From Pseudomonas oryzihabitans (GTDB lineage: Bacteria; Pseudomonadota; Gammaproteobacteria; Pseudomonadales; Pseudomonadaceae), in assembly GCF_007665395.1 (NCBI RefSeq), contig NZ_VDND01000005.1, forward strand, positions 284,593 through 348,592: a stretch of 64,000 nucleotides of DNA. Direction: 5' to 3'. This document shows positions 13,165 through 22,571 of the stretch, one piece after another. How positions within the stretch are numbered: position 1 is the stretch's first letter; each line of letters starts with the position of its first letter. Under the pieces are notes generated by a model. It was given only the letters and a program-made list of their open reading frames with translations. It had not been told where the DNA came from and ran no database searches. The position numbers were made by a program, and so were the translations under genes.

Positions 13165-14268
13165 ATGCAATACGATGCCGCCATTACGTCCGCTGCTTTC
13201 ACTACTGCTCTGGCCGCCACTTCGCTGAACGTCACTACCAAGAGCGTCATTGCCGACCTCCTGGACCTGGACGTGTCCAACTCCACCGTCACTGCCGCTG
13301 GCTACAACGGCAAGTCGCTGAGCCTGACCGTCGACCCGGTCACTGGCGCTCTGCAGACTCCTGAATTCGTCTCCCTGGATGTGGCTGGTGCTGCTGGTAC
13401 CGACGTCAACATTCCGGTTGGCCCGACCTTGGCCAACGCCTCGGTGTTCCTGATCAACTCGGCCGCCAACATCACCTTCACCGTGGGCAACGCCGTCACC
13501 ACTCAGGCCACCGTCGATGCCAGTGGTATCAATCGCGCGATCATCAGCGGCTCGGGCAATGACATCATTGCCGTGACCGATAACGTCAACACCCTGGTGG
13601 ATGCTGGCGCGGGTAATGACAAGATCACGACTGCTGGTGGTAATGATGTCGTCATCCTCAATGGTGGCAACAACACCGTCAGCACTGGTGCCGGCGCCGA
13701 CCTGATCTATACCGGAAATGGCAACGACATCGTGGACGCTGGTACCGGCTACGATGTGGTCAGGGTCAGTGGAAGCCTGGCGGATTACACCGTGACCTCG
13801 ACCAGCAACTCGGTGGTACTGACCAGCAGCACGGGTACCGTGACGCTCAGCAACGTGCAGTTCGTGACGGATACTTCGGGCACCAGCTCTGTCGCTATTG
13901 CGTCGTCGCAGTCCGAAGCGACTGTTCTGCGGCTGTACGAAGGTCTGTTCAATCGCAACGCCGATGCCAGTGGTGCTCAGGCTTGGACTGAGGCGTTCGC
14001 TGGCAACGGCGGTGATCTCAAGGCCATCGCTAACGGCTTCCTCGGTTCTGCCGAATTCGCCAGCCTGGGTAACTTGAGCGATGCCCAGTACATCCAGAGT
14101 TTGTACAGCAACGTTCTGGACCGTACCGCTGATGCCGAAGGTTTGGTCACCTGGGCTCAGTTGCTGGCTACCGGTGGCACCCGCGCCGATGTCGCTATCG
14201 GCATCGTGGGTTCCGCGGAGGCTCAGACTCACGACACCAGCGTCATCTTGGTCACCGGCCAGGTCTAA
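13165..14268 (+). CDS. RTX-like secreted protein with DUF4214 domain
   Basis: The 367-residue, acidic, Ser/Thr/Ala/Gly-rich protein has no cysteine and no Sec signal peptide. Residues of about 127-197 carry degenerate RTX-type repeats (GSGNDII, GAGNDKI, AGGNDVV, AGADLIY, GNGNDIV, GTGYDVV) expected to bind calcium. Residues of about 253-352 are a DUF4214 domain (VLRLYEGLFNRNADASG and SLYSNVLDRTADAEG). The last residues are small and hydrophobic (VILVTGQV), as in type I secretion substrates. A strong AGGAGA ribosome site and a very strong terminator after the gene suggest high, separate expression. It most likely leaves through the type I system encoded at 23604-28085 and may form a surface layer or matrix; function is inferred. 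Confidence 0.85.
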   Translation: MQYDAAITSAAFTTALAATSLNVTTKSVIADLLDLDVSNSTVTAAGYNGKSLSLTVDPVTGALQTPEFVSLDVAGAAGTDVNIPVGPTLANASVFLINSAANITFTVGNAVTTQATVDASGINRAIISGSGNDIIAVTDNVNTLVDAGAGNDKITTAGGNDVVILNGGNNTVSTGAGADLIYTGNGNDIVDAGTGYDVVRVSGSLADYTVTSTSNSVVLTSSTGTVTLSNVQFVTDTSGTSSVAIASSQSEATVLRLYEGLFNRNADASGAQAWTEAFAGNGGDLKAIANGFLGSAEFASLGNLSDAQYIQSLYSNVLDRTADAEGLVTWAQLLATGGTRADVAIGIVGSAEAQTHDTSVILVTGQV

Positions 14269-14290
14269 CGGCGTTTCGTTGACCTGAGAC

Positions 14291-14323
14291 AAGACTTCCG
14301 GCCCTAGGGCCGGAAGTCTTTTT
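14291..14323 (+). terminator. Strong intrinsic terminator after the secreted protein gene
   Basis: A perfect 30-base palindrome (14291-14320, stem AAGACTTCCGGCCCT) is followed by further T residues. It ends transcription of the RTX-like gene and separates it from the glycosyltransferase genes. Confidence 0.93.
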
Positions 14324-14373
14324 CAAACCAGTAGCCTTCTGATCCACCTGGCTTTTCGCGGAGACCGCTGCCC

Positions 14374-16878
14374 ATGAGCCAATCGACACTCATGGAGCAC
14401 TATCAGGCTCTGCTCCAGGCCGGACAGTCAGACGAGGCTCAACGTCGTCTCGAGCTGGCACTCCAGATTCCCGATCAGCGCCCGGTAGCGCTGGTCTCCG
14501 CCGGTCTTGCGGCGCTCAACAGAGGCGCGCTGGATCAGGCTTTCCTGACCCTGGCCGAAGCCAACGCCAACGCCAGCCTGGCACGGCAGGGCGAAACGGC
14601 AGCATTGCTCGCCCACGTGCTCCTGCAAAAGGGCGAGTCCCAAGCCGCCTACGACTTTCTCGCCGACCCGGCCAATCCTGCCCGTAATACCCCTGCGGTT
14701 CGGCTATTACGCTTGCGTGCACTCATCGCGCTACCTGGCGTCAAACCGGCGCGACTGGTCGAGCAACTGCCCTACGTCAACAGCGCCGACGAACTGGCCG
14801 TGCTATTGCAGCAGCTGTCACCACGGCGTTGGGGACACGTCGAGTTCGATCCGGCCACCCAGGAAATCCGTGGCTGGGTGCTGGATACCCGGCATCCACA
14901 AACGCCGGTCAAACTCACGTTGAAACTGGGTGATCGTCAACAGACCATCGTCGCCAACCTACCCAGTCCGTTACTGGCCAAGTCGATCAATGGCGGGCGT
15001 CATGGTGGCATTCGCCTCCGTCTGCCTGCCCCGCTCGGCCGTGTGCGCCTGTGCTGGGCGGATGGCAGCGAGGTTCTGGGCAGTCCGCTGGCGGCCGTCG
15101 AAGCGCTACGGCCCATTCCGGTTGAAGCGCCGGTGGAATCCATCGACCCCGTCGTGGATGTGCTCATTCCCATTTACCGCGGGCGCGAGGCATCGCTCGC
15201 CTGTATCCAGGGCGTGCTCGATAGCCTGGACGCCAACCAGACCCCGATGAACGTGGTGGTGCTGGACGACGAAAGCCCCGAGCCCGAGTTGAGCCAGGCG
15301 CTGCGCGAATTGGCCGAGGCGGGCCGGATCGAACTCCATCGCAGCCCGGCCAACCTGGGCTTCATCCGCAACATGAATCGGGGCATGGCCCTGCATCGTG
15401 CGCGCGACGTGGTATGGCTGAACGCCGACGCGCGCGTCTGCGATGACTGGCTGGACAGGCTGCGTGAAGCGGCCTACTCCGCAGCCGAGGTAGCCACCGC
15501 GACGCCTTTCAGCAACAACGGCGAGCTGCTCAGCTTCCCGGAAAGCCGCAGGAGCCACGTCATGCCCACGCTGGACGAACAGCGTGCCCTGCATCGCCAG
15601 GCGGCCAGCGATCTCTCGGCACCGCCCGAGATCGAAGTAGGTTGTGGCTTCTGCTTCTATATCAAGCGCCGGGCGCTGGAGCAGGTCGGCCTGCTCGACG
15701 AGATCCAGCTCAAGCGCGGTTATGGCGAGGAAACCGATTGGTGCCTCAGGGCCAAGGCCCAGGGCTGGCGGCACGTGGCGGCGCAGCGGGTCTTCGTCGC
15801 GCACCGCGGCGGCGTTTCCTTCGGTGCGGAAAAGCTCGAGCGGGTAGCCTTCAACAACGCCATCCTGCGCCAGCGTTACCCCGGCGCGGAACGTGCCTTC
15901 GAGCGTTTCTATCGTCACGATCCGCTCAAGCCCTATCGCCAGCGGCTCCAGCGCGAGCGACTCCCTGAGCTCGGCGCCCAACTGGCGTCGGCCAACACCC
16001 GCGCGACGATCATCGCGGCCGACCGGCTCGATCTTCTCGCAGCGCTGGGTGGCGACGAACCTGCCTTTGTCCTCGCCTTTCGGCAGACGGATGCCGAGCT
16101 GGGAGTCAGCCTGCGGGTTCACGGCCAGGGGCTGCCGGTGCTCCTGGACTACCGTCTACCCCTGGAAATGGACCAGCTGATCACGGACCTGCAACGGTTG
16201 CGGCCTAGCGCCTTGGGTTACATTCAGCCCGAGCGCTGTCCTGCATTGCTGCAGACCCTTCCCGCGCGGCTCGACGTGCCCTATCGCCTGATCGATCCGG
16301 CCGCCGATACCGGCTTCCCAGCCACTGGCTTCCGCGAGGCAGCTAGCGAGCAGCGCGTGACCTTCGCCGCGCTGGCCACCGCGCTGCTGATGAGCAATCC
16401 CCAGGTCCCCGTTGCGACGAGCGCGTCTTTTGCGTCGCTCGACCAGCCACCGACCCCGCGCCTGGGCAATATCCTGATCGCTGATTCCCTCGCGGATCCA
16501 GGACTGGCCCAGGCCTGGTTGCAGCTGGTTCGTCTGAGCCGGCGGCAGGGCCTGACCTGTCGCTTCCTGCTCCTTGAGCGCACGCCTTGGGAAAAGAGCC
16601 TGCTCGCCAGTGGCAATGTCAGCCCCCTGATCGAGTTACCTGGTATCGCCCGGTCCCGGATACCTGCCTTGGCCGGCTGTACCCTGGCCTTGAGTCTCGA
16701 GGCCGCACCAGCCAGTGCCTGGTTCGCGCCTCAAATTGCCCGGCATACCGCCTTGCCCCTTTATGCACCCGCAGGGGTGGTCGCGACCGAAGTGGGCGCC
16801 CATCCCCTCGGTCTGCTGCCCGCGCCCCTGAATGCCCTGCTAGGCGACGCCCTTCCCGACAGGTTTCTCCATGACTGA
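14374..16878 (+). CDS. Large GT2 glycosyltransferase with TPR-like N-terminus
   Basis: The 834-residue cytoplasmic protein has four parts. Residues of about 1-145 are alpha-helical and TPR-like. Residues of about 150-245 form a beta module with the EIRGWVLDTRHP motif. Residues of about 258-530 are a GT-A family 2 catalytic domain (VDVLIPIYRG, VVLDDESPEPEL, LNADA in place of DxD, RGYGEETDWCLRAKAQGW). The remainder is a C-terminal domain I cannot name. Together with the next two genes it forms a trio of giant glycosyltransferases between a secreted protein and its likely secretion system, so protein glycosylation is a reasonable inference; a polysaccharide role cannot be ruled out. It overlaps the next gene by 8 bp. 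Confidence 0.85.
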   Translation: MSQSTLMEHYQALLQAGQSDEAQRRLELALQIPDQRPVALVSAGLAALNRGALDQAFLTLAEANANASLARQGETAALLAHVLLQKGESQAAYDFLADPANPARNTPAVRLLRLRALIALPGVKPARLVEQLPYVNSADELAVLLQQLSPRRWGHVEFDPATQEIRGWVLDTRHPQTPVKLTLKLGDRQQTIVANLPSPLLAKSINGGRHGGIRLRLPAPLGRVRLCWADGSEVLGSPLAAVEALRPIPVEAPVESIDPVVDVLIPIYRGREASLACIQGVLDSLDANQTPMNVVVLDDESPEPELSQALRELAEAGRIELHRSPANLGFIRNMNRGMALHRARDVVWLNADARVCDDWLDRLREAAYSAAEVATATPFSNNGELLSFPESRRSHVMPTLDEQRALHRQAASDLSAPPEIEVGCGFCFYIKRRALEQVGLLDEIQLKRGYGEETDWCLRAKAQGWRHVAAQRVFVAHRGGVSFGAEKLERVAFNNAILRQRYPGAERAFERFYRHDPLKPYRQRLQRERLPELGAQLASANTRATIIAADRLDLLAALGGDEPAFVLAFRQTDAELGVSLRVHGQGLPVLLDYRLPLEMDQLITDLQRLRPSALGYIQPERCPALLQTLPARLDVPYRLIDPAADTGFPATGFREAASEQRVTFAALATALLMSNPQVPVATSASFASLDQPPTPRLGNILIADSLADPGLAQAWLQLVRLSRRQGLTCRFLLLERTPWEKSLLASGNVSPLIELPGIARSRIPALAGCTLALSLEAAPASAWFAPQIARHTALPLYAPAGVVATEVGAHPLGLLPAPLNALLGDALPDRFLHD

Positions 16879-19222
16879 ACTCTCCAAAGCTCCCGCCCTG
16901 GTCACCGTGCAAGGCCAGATCCAGGGTCTTCACGGCAACGTGCTCGAGGGCTGGGCCTTCGATCCTGCCCAGCCCGATCTGCGTCTGGCGCTGGAAGTCG
17001 TCATCGATGGGGCGTGCGTAGCCTTGGTACGTGCGGACACCTATCAGCACGATCCGCTGGCTGGTGACGGCTTTCATGGCTTCGCCCTCCAGTTGCAACC
17101 GGCCTGGCTCAGCGGGGCTCGGCGTATCGCCGTGCGGTTGGCCAACGAGGGCCCCTGGATCGGTGAGCCCTTGGAGCTACCCAACGAGAAGCCTGTCAAG
17201 GGCGAGTCCCAGGTGCCGGGCAGTCAGGTCTGGTACGGCGGTGGCCTTGTCGTAGCGGGTTGGATCTGGGATGAAACCACCCCGGGACGTCACGTCGAGG
17301 TGCGGGCGCGCCTGGGCGATCAGATCGTCGCCCGTTGCCTGGCGGATCTGCACCATCCGGCACTCATCTATCGCGCCGATGCCGATCATGGCTACAGCCT
17401 GGAGCTGCCCTGGCAGTTCGGTGACGGCGAGCGCCGCGAGGTGCATATCGAGGACGATCAAGGCCGACCGCTACACGGCAGCCCCATCACCGTCTGTTGC
17501 CATGCCGAAGGACTCGGCGCCCTGGTGGCCGCCCACTGGCCTGCGCAGGCCGACCCGGCACCCCGCGACCTGCTCATTCGCCTGGCGCGCGATTACGACC
17601 AGCGCTGTCCGCGTAGTGCCGGCTTCGGCCATTACCCCGAGTGGTTCGCTCACTACCAGCGCGCCCCTGAGTACCCACAAGCCGTGACGGGTAGCAGGAT
17701 CGCCGTTCTGCTCCATGGGCAAGCCGGTGAAACCGAGCGGCAGGCGTGCCTGGACAGCCTGAGCCAACAACGCCTGCGGCCCCTCACCCAGGCCGTCGCC
17801 GATCCCGCTGACGTATCCACCTCCTTGCAGCTGCTGTTGGAGGAGGGGGCCGACGCTGTGCTGTTCCAGCCATTGGATAGTCGTCTGCTGCCCCACGCCC
17901 TCGACCAACTGGCGCTGGCGCTGCAACCGAAGGAGGCAGGCAAGCACGTGGCTTGGGCCTTCGCCGATAGCGATCAGGACGCAGCGGATGGCCAGCGTAG
18001 CAACCCCTGGTTCAAACCGAGCTGGGATCTGGACCTCTACCTGGGCGCTGACCTCTTCACCGCCGGCGCCCTGTTTGGCCGCGACATCGCCCAGCGCGCC
18101 GTCCAACTGCTGAACGCAGCGCCCGAGCTGCCACGCGATCATGAAGGGGTACTCGCCGCCCTTATCCTGGCCACGGAGCAAGACAGGCTGGGCGTTGCTC
18201 GCGTGACTCAGGTGCTCAGCCATCGCAGTGCCAACAGTCCCGCAACGCCGGCCGCTTGTGATGCCGGCAAGCCGCAGCGTCTTGAGCGCCTGACCTGGCT
18301 GGTGAACAAGCTACGTCCGGGTACCCGTCTAAGCCGCCAGTCCAAGCTGCCCGGTACGCTACGCACCCACTGGCCGCTGCCCGAGCGTCTACCCAAGGTC
18401 AGTCTGATCATCCCCACCCGGGATGCCTACCAGCTCCTGCATGCCTGCATGGAAGGTCTGCTGACCCAGACCGACTACCCGGACCTGGAACTCATCATCG
18501 TCGACAACCAGACCAGCGATCCCGAAACGCTCGCCTACTTCGACGAACTCAAGGGGCGTGGTGTACGCATCCTGCCGCATCCCTATCCCTTCAACTACGC
18601 CACCCTGAACAACGTCGGTGTCGAGTTCGCCACGGGGGAATACATAGGTCTCATCAACAACGATATCGAGATCCTGCATCCGGATTGGCTCAAGGAAATG
18701 ATGAGTCTGGCGCTACGACCTGATGTTGGAGCGGTAGGCGCCAAGCTGCTGTGGAAGAACGACATGGTCCAGCACGCCGGCGTCGTCATCGGTATCAACG
18801 GCCTGGCCGCCCATACTGGCAACAACTGGATGCGCAACGATCCGGGCTACCTGGGTTTCAACCACCTTGTCCGCCGCCAGAGCGCCTGCACCACCGCCTG
18901 CCTGATCCTGCGTCGTGATCTCTACAGGCAGATCGAGGGCATGGACGAGGTCCGGCACCCTGTTGCCTTCAACGACGTGGACATGTGCCTGCGCATCAAT
19001 GAGCTCGGCCTGAAGATTCTCTGGACGCCGTTCGCTGAGTTGATTCATGCAGAGTCGGCGAGTCGGGGTAAAGATAGCACTACCGAAAAAAGATACCGAG
19101 CTTATCGAGAGCAGCGGAAGTTATTGAGTCGCTGGGGCGAGAATTATAAATACGATCCATATTACTCAACGCATCTCAATGCTGACTGGGCGCTTGGTCC
19201 TTTTATGGGAATGAGGTTTTAA
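16871..19222 (+). CDS. Large GT2 glycosyltransferase with two N-terminal beta modules
   Basis: The 783-residue protein has two N-terminal copies of the GW beta module (VLEGWAFDPAQP near residue 25; VVAGWIWDETTPG near 125), a middle region of unclear fold, and a C-terminal GT2 domain from about 508 (VSLIIPTRDAYQLL, IIVDNQTSD, LINNDIEIL as the DxD-like site, VAFNDVDMCLRI). Base composition changes abruptly near 19050: the last 170 bp are AT-rich, unlike the first 2.2 kb, which marks a recombination boundary within the gene. No membrane segment is visible. Confidence 0.85.
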   Translation: MTELSKAPALVTVQGQIQGLHGNVLEGWAFDPAQPDLRLALEVVIDGACVALVRADTYQHDPLAGDGFHGFALQLQPAWLSGARRIAVRLANEGPWIGEPLELPNEKPVKGESQVPGSQVWYGGGLVVAGWIWDETTPGRHVEVRARLGDQIVARCLADLHHPALIYRADADHGYSLELPWQFGDGERREVHIEDDQGRPLHGSPITVCCHAEGLGALVAAHWPAQADPAPRDLLIRLARDYDQRCPRSAGFGHYPEWFAHYQRAPEYPQAVTGSRIAVLLHGQAGETERQACLDSLSQQRLRPLTQAVADPADVSTSLQLLLEEGADAVLFQPLDSRLLPHALDQLALALQPKEAGKHVAWAFADSDQDAADGQRSNPWFKPSWDLDLYLGADLFTAGALFGRDIAQRAVQLLNAAPELPRDHEGVLAALILATEQDRLGVARVTQVLSHRSANSPATPAACDAGKPQRLERLTWLVNKLRPGTRLSRQSKLPGTLRTHWPLPERLPKVSLIIPTRDAYQLLHACMEGLLTQTDYPDLELIIVDNQTSDPETLAYFDELKGRGVRILPHPYPFNYATLNNVGVEFATGEYIGLINNDIEILHPDWLKEMMSLALRPDVGAVGAKLLWKNDMVQHAGVVIGINGLAAHTGNNWMRNDPGYLGFNHLVRRQSACTTACLILRRDLYRQIEGMDEVRHPVAFNDVDMCLRINELGLKILWTPFAELIHAESASRGKDSTTEKRYRAYREQRKLLSRWGENYKYDPYYSTHLNADWALGPFMGMRF

Positions 19223-19235
19223 AGGAATGCATAAT

Positions 19236-22200
19236 ATGAGTTTTCAACTTCTCGAAGGTGCGGGCAATTTAAATTGTATTTTCAAAAAAGCGTTAGATGG
19301 CATTTTTGAAGGATGGTTGTTCAACGTTAGCAATCCCAGTAGACGCTATGAAATAGAAGTAATAGTTAATGGGTCGATTGCTGCCACAGTTTCGGCAGAT
19401 ATCTATAAAGAGTCTAAAGATACTGTTGGTGAAAAAAATCAAAACTGCGGATTTTATCTCGATCTAAGATATTTCTTGAAGCCAAACCACATAGCTCAAG
19501 TGAATTTCAGGGTTAAAAACAAAGGGGTTTATCTATTTAAAGAGAATTTTTCTTTTGAATGGAAAGATGACCGAAGTGTAGTAGGTCACCTCGAAAATTT
19601 CTCGGATGAATTTGTTGTGAGTGGTTGGGCTTACTCTCTGTCTGAAGAAAAGCCTGCAATTATAGATGTTTTTTTAAACGGTGACCTAATAGCGACAGGC
19701 TTGGCAGATGGCTTTAGGCCTGACGTGCAGATGCACGTTCGAGATAGACTTAGATGCGGATTCAAAATCAAATTACCGCCACAGGCTGTAAAAGATTTTT
19801 CAGGGCATATTCATATATTGGTGAATGGATGTCCAATAGCCAATGGCGTCTTAAGATTTTCTCTACTCGGAAAGGCGTCTCTCGAGTTAGGGGAAATTAA
19901 AGCAGCAAAATTAAAAATTTCACTAACAGGCGTATACATCCGCGAATGTGTCGTCGATATCTTCGTGGACGGGATCTTTTGCGAAAAAATAAAGGTTTGT
20001 TATGCTGAAGATTATCTATTGAATGGCGAATGGCTAATTCCCAATCACTTGAGAGATGGAAGCAGACACGTCATTCAGGGATTCGTAAATGGTCTTGGAC
20101 AGCTGCGTAGCGACATAAAAAATATTAAATATCCAGATTTCGCCATACATATTGATAAAGTTGGAAAGTCTTCTATTGCGGGCTGGGTCTTTCAAAAAGA
20201 CAGCGATTTTCCAGTGGCCGTTGATTGCTACCACAACGATATCCTCATTGGCTCATTTTTTGCCAATGAAATCAGAGATGATGTCAAGTTTTCGCATCAA
20301 CTTGTGTCTTCTAGACACGGCTTTACCTTTGAGATAGACGATGAGTTATCTGGGAGCTCTAAGTTATATTTTGAAGATGCGGCCACAAATGTAGCTATTG
20401 CTGAGATTCATATAAGTGACCGGTTTGAGGATCTTCAAGAGGCAGTCCGGTTAGGTTTCGGCGTTGACAACAAGGCAGGTGTCTTTAAAAGCCTACTGGC
20501 TGACAGCCTAACAAGTGAAAAAGGTGGATTTGACTATAGATTGGTTGATCCAACCCCTAAATCTATTCAAAGCTCTGATATCCTAACAGTTATCCTTCCA
20601 ATATACGATGGTTATATTGAAACTGTTGAGTGTCTAGATAGTTTGCTTACGGCCAAAAACACAGTAAAGCACCGTCTTATCGTAATAAATGATAATAGCC
20701 CAAATGTTGAGATTAATAGATATTTGGAAGAAGTGGATTTTGGCATTTTTGGCAACGCGGTATACATAAAGAGAACAAGGAATGGGGGGTTCTCTGAGGC
20801 CGTAAACGCTGGATATTCTATTGCCGGAAGGTCCGATGTTGTAATTGTAAATGCCGATGCTGTAATCCAAGACAACTGGTTGGATAAGCTTGTTCATATC
20901 GCCGAGAGTGAACCGAATATTGCAACTGTTACTCCATTTACTAATAATGGCGAGGTTGCGACTTATCCATACATCTGCAAGTCGCTGGCAGTTTCACATT
21001 TGGATCTCGCGAAAGAGGTAAATGCTGCCGCGGAGAGGAGAAACTTAAGAAAATTTGTTGAGATTCCAGTAGCAATTGGATTTTGCATGTATATCAAAAG
21101 GGCATGCTTAGACCAGATTGGCTACTTCGATGCCGCAAAATGGGGACGTGGCTATGGTGAAGAAGTAGAGTTTTGTATCAAGGCGCTTAGCTTTGGGTGG
21201 AAACACGTTCTGGCAGTAGATTCTTTTGCAATTCACAGGGGGAATGTTTCGTTTGGTAATGAAAAGTTAGAGCGAATAATTAAAAGTTCAAAAATCATAT
21301 CGAATGATTATCCGTACTACGATTCGTATGTGCAAAGGTATATTTCTGACGATCCGGCTAGAGTCTATCGCCGAAATATTAGTGTTGATCTTTTAAGTAA
21401 GGATATAAGTCAAAATAGCGCGTTGATAATTTCACATGCTTTTGGCGGTGGTACTAAAAAGTATGTTGATGATATTTGTAGACTCTATAAGAATTCGGGC
21501 TATAGCATATCTCTCCTAGAAGTTGGCGGAGATCGCTGCTATAGAATGCATCTTCATACTAATCAATCAAAATGGAACGGTTTCTTCCAAAATGTTCATG
21601 TCGAAATTTATAAATCGACAGAGTCTGAGAAGCTATTAGAAGATCTCCGGATACTTAATTTTGATAAGGTTCACCTCAACAGTCCGTTCGGATTGAACGC
21701 TGATATTCTCAAGTGGATTATAGAAAAGAATTATATTCTTACACTGCACGACTATGCATGGGTATGTCCTTGGGTAACCATGCAAGGTTTGGATGGAAAT
21801 TTTCAAGAGAAAATCTCTGCTGAAGATATAGATCTTCATCAGCCTCACAAACTGCTGATTTCTTTTTACAACGATGCCAAAGAAAGCGGAAAAGAATATA
21901 GCAGTTCATTTGTAGATCTATTTAGAAGCGCAAAGAAAATAATCTGTGCTTCAGACGATACGAAAAGAAGAATGGAAGCGCATGGCTTACTCGGACAATA
22001 TATTGTAAAGGATCATCCGCTTGTTAAGTCTCCGATTAAAAGTAATTTAAGGAAAACCACGACAGGGCATGAAATTAATGTAGGCATTATTGGCGCTATA
22101 TCTGATATAAAGGGGTATTGGCAGCTTTTAGATTTGGCGACAACGGCGAAGCGTCTAAATATGCCGTTAAAATTTACTGTTTTTGGTTACACTCAAGACG

Positions 22201-22571
22201 ATAAGGCATTTGATGGGTTAAGCAATGTAGAGATACTTGGTCTTTATAATGAAGATGATATAGGCGACTTAACTTCAGGGTACGGAGTCGATCTTGCACT
22301 GTTTCCGTACCAGATAGCAGAAACGTATTCATACACATTGTCACTTTGTTTTGAGCTGGGAATTTGGCCACTTGTCACCGACATCGGGGCTCCGGCAGAG
22401 CGGGTTAGAAAGCTATCTTATGGTACAACATACCCTGTTGATACAAACTCAACACAGCTATGCCGGCTATTGATAAATGTAGCAAATGCCCATAACAAAG
22501 AAAAAGGACAGGGACCGTCATTCACTGTATGTGAAAATATCTCTGACTATATTGAGGGGAAATTATTTTGA
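19236..22571 (+). CDS. Giant bifunctional GT2-GT4 glycosyltransferase, AT-rich
   Basis: The 1111-residue protein contains at least three GW beta modules (FEGWLFNVSNPS, VVSGWAYSLSEE and IAGWVFQKDSD) over about residues 10-390. A GT2 domain follows at about 430-700 (LTVILPIYDGY, IVNADAVIQDNW, RGYGEEVEFCIKA), then a GT4-like GT-B domain at about 710-1105 (SHAFGGGTKKYVDD, GIIGAISDIKG, LFPYQIAETYSY). The start at 19236 has AAGGA about nine bases upstream; the ATG at 19227 lies too close to it. The whole gene is much more AT-rich and uses A/T-ending codons, unlike its neighbours, so recent transfer is likely. The acceptor is unknown. Confidence 0.85.
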   Translation: MSFQLLEGAGNLNCIFKKALDGIFEGWLFNVSNPSRRYEIEVIVNGSIAATVSADIYKESKDTVGEKNQNCGFYLDLRYFLKPNHIAQVNFRVKNKGVYLFKENFSFEWKDDRSVVGHLENFSDEFVVSGWAYSLSEEKPAIIDVFLNGDLIATGLADGFRPDVQMHVRDRLRCGFKIKLPPQAVKDFSGHIHILVNGCPIANGVLRFSLLGKASLELGEIKAAKLKISLTGVYIRECVVDIFVDGIFCEKIKVCYAEDYLLNGEWLIPNHLRDGSRHVIQGFVNGLGQLRSDIKNIKYPDFAIHIDKVGKSSIAGWVFQKDSDFPVAVDCYHNDILIGSFFANEIRDDVKFSHQLVSSRHGFTFEIDDELSGSSKLYFEDAATNVAIAEIHISDRFEDLQEAVRLGFGVDNKAGVFKSLLADSLTSEKGGFDYRLVDPTPKSIQSSDILTVILPIYDGYIETVECLDSLLTAKNTVKHRLIVINDNSPNVEINRYLEEVDFGIFGNAVYIKRTRNGGFSEAVNAGYSIAGRSDVVIVNADAVIQDNWLDKLVHIAESEPNIATVTPFTNNGEVATYPYICKSLAVSHLDLAKEVNAAAERRNLRKFVEIPVAIGFCMYIKRACLDQIGYFDAAKWGRGYGEEVEFCIKALSFGWKHVLAVDSFAIHRGNVSFGNEKLERIIKSSKIISNDYPYYDSYVQRYISDDPARVYRRNISVDLLSKDISQNSALIISHAFGGGTKKYVDDICRLYKNSGYSISLLEVGGDRCYRMHLHTNQSKWNGFFQNVHVEIYKSTESEKLLEDLRILNFDKVHLNSPFGLNADILKWIIEKNYILTLHDYAWVCPWVTMQGLDGNFQEKISAEDIDLHQPHKLLISFYNDAKESGKEYSSSFVDLFRSAKKIICASDDTKRRMEAHGLLGQYIVKDHPLVKSPIKSNLRKTTTGHEINVGIIGAISDIKGYWQLLDLATTAKRLNMPLKFTVFGYTQDDKAFDGLSNVEILGLYNEDDIGDLTSGYGVDLALFPYQIAETYSYTLSLCFELGIWPLVTDIGAPAERVRKLSYGTTYPVDTNSTQLCRLLINVANAHNKEKGQGPSFTVCENISDYIEGKLF

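Noticed and set aside
13033..14292. Minus-strand 419-codon frame opposite the RTX-like gene
   Set aside because: It is a shadow produced by the GGxGxD-type repeats on the other strand, with no ribosome site and biased His/Gly/Val content.
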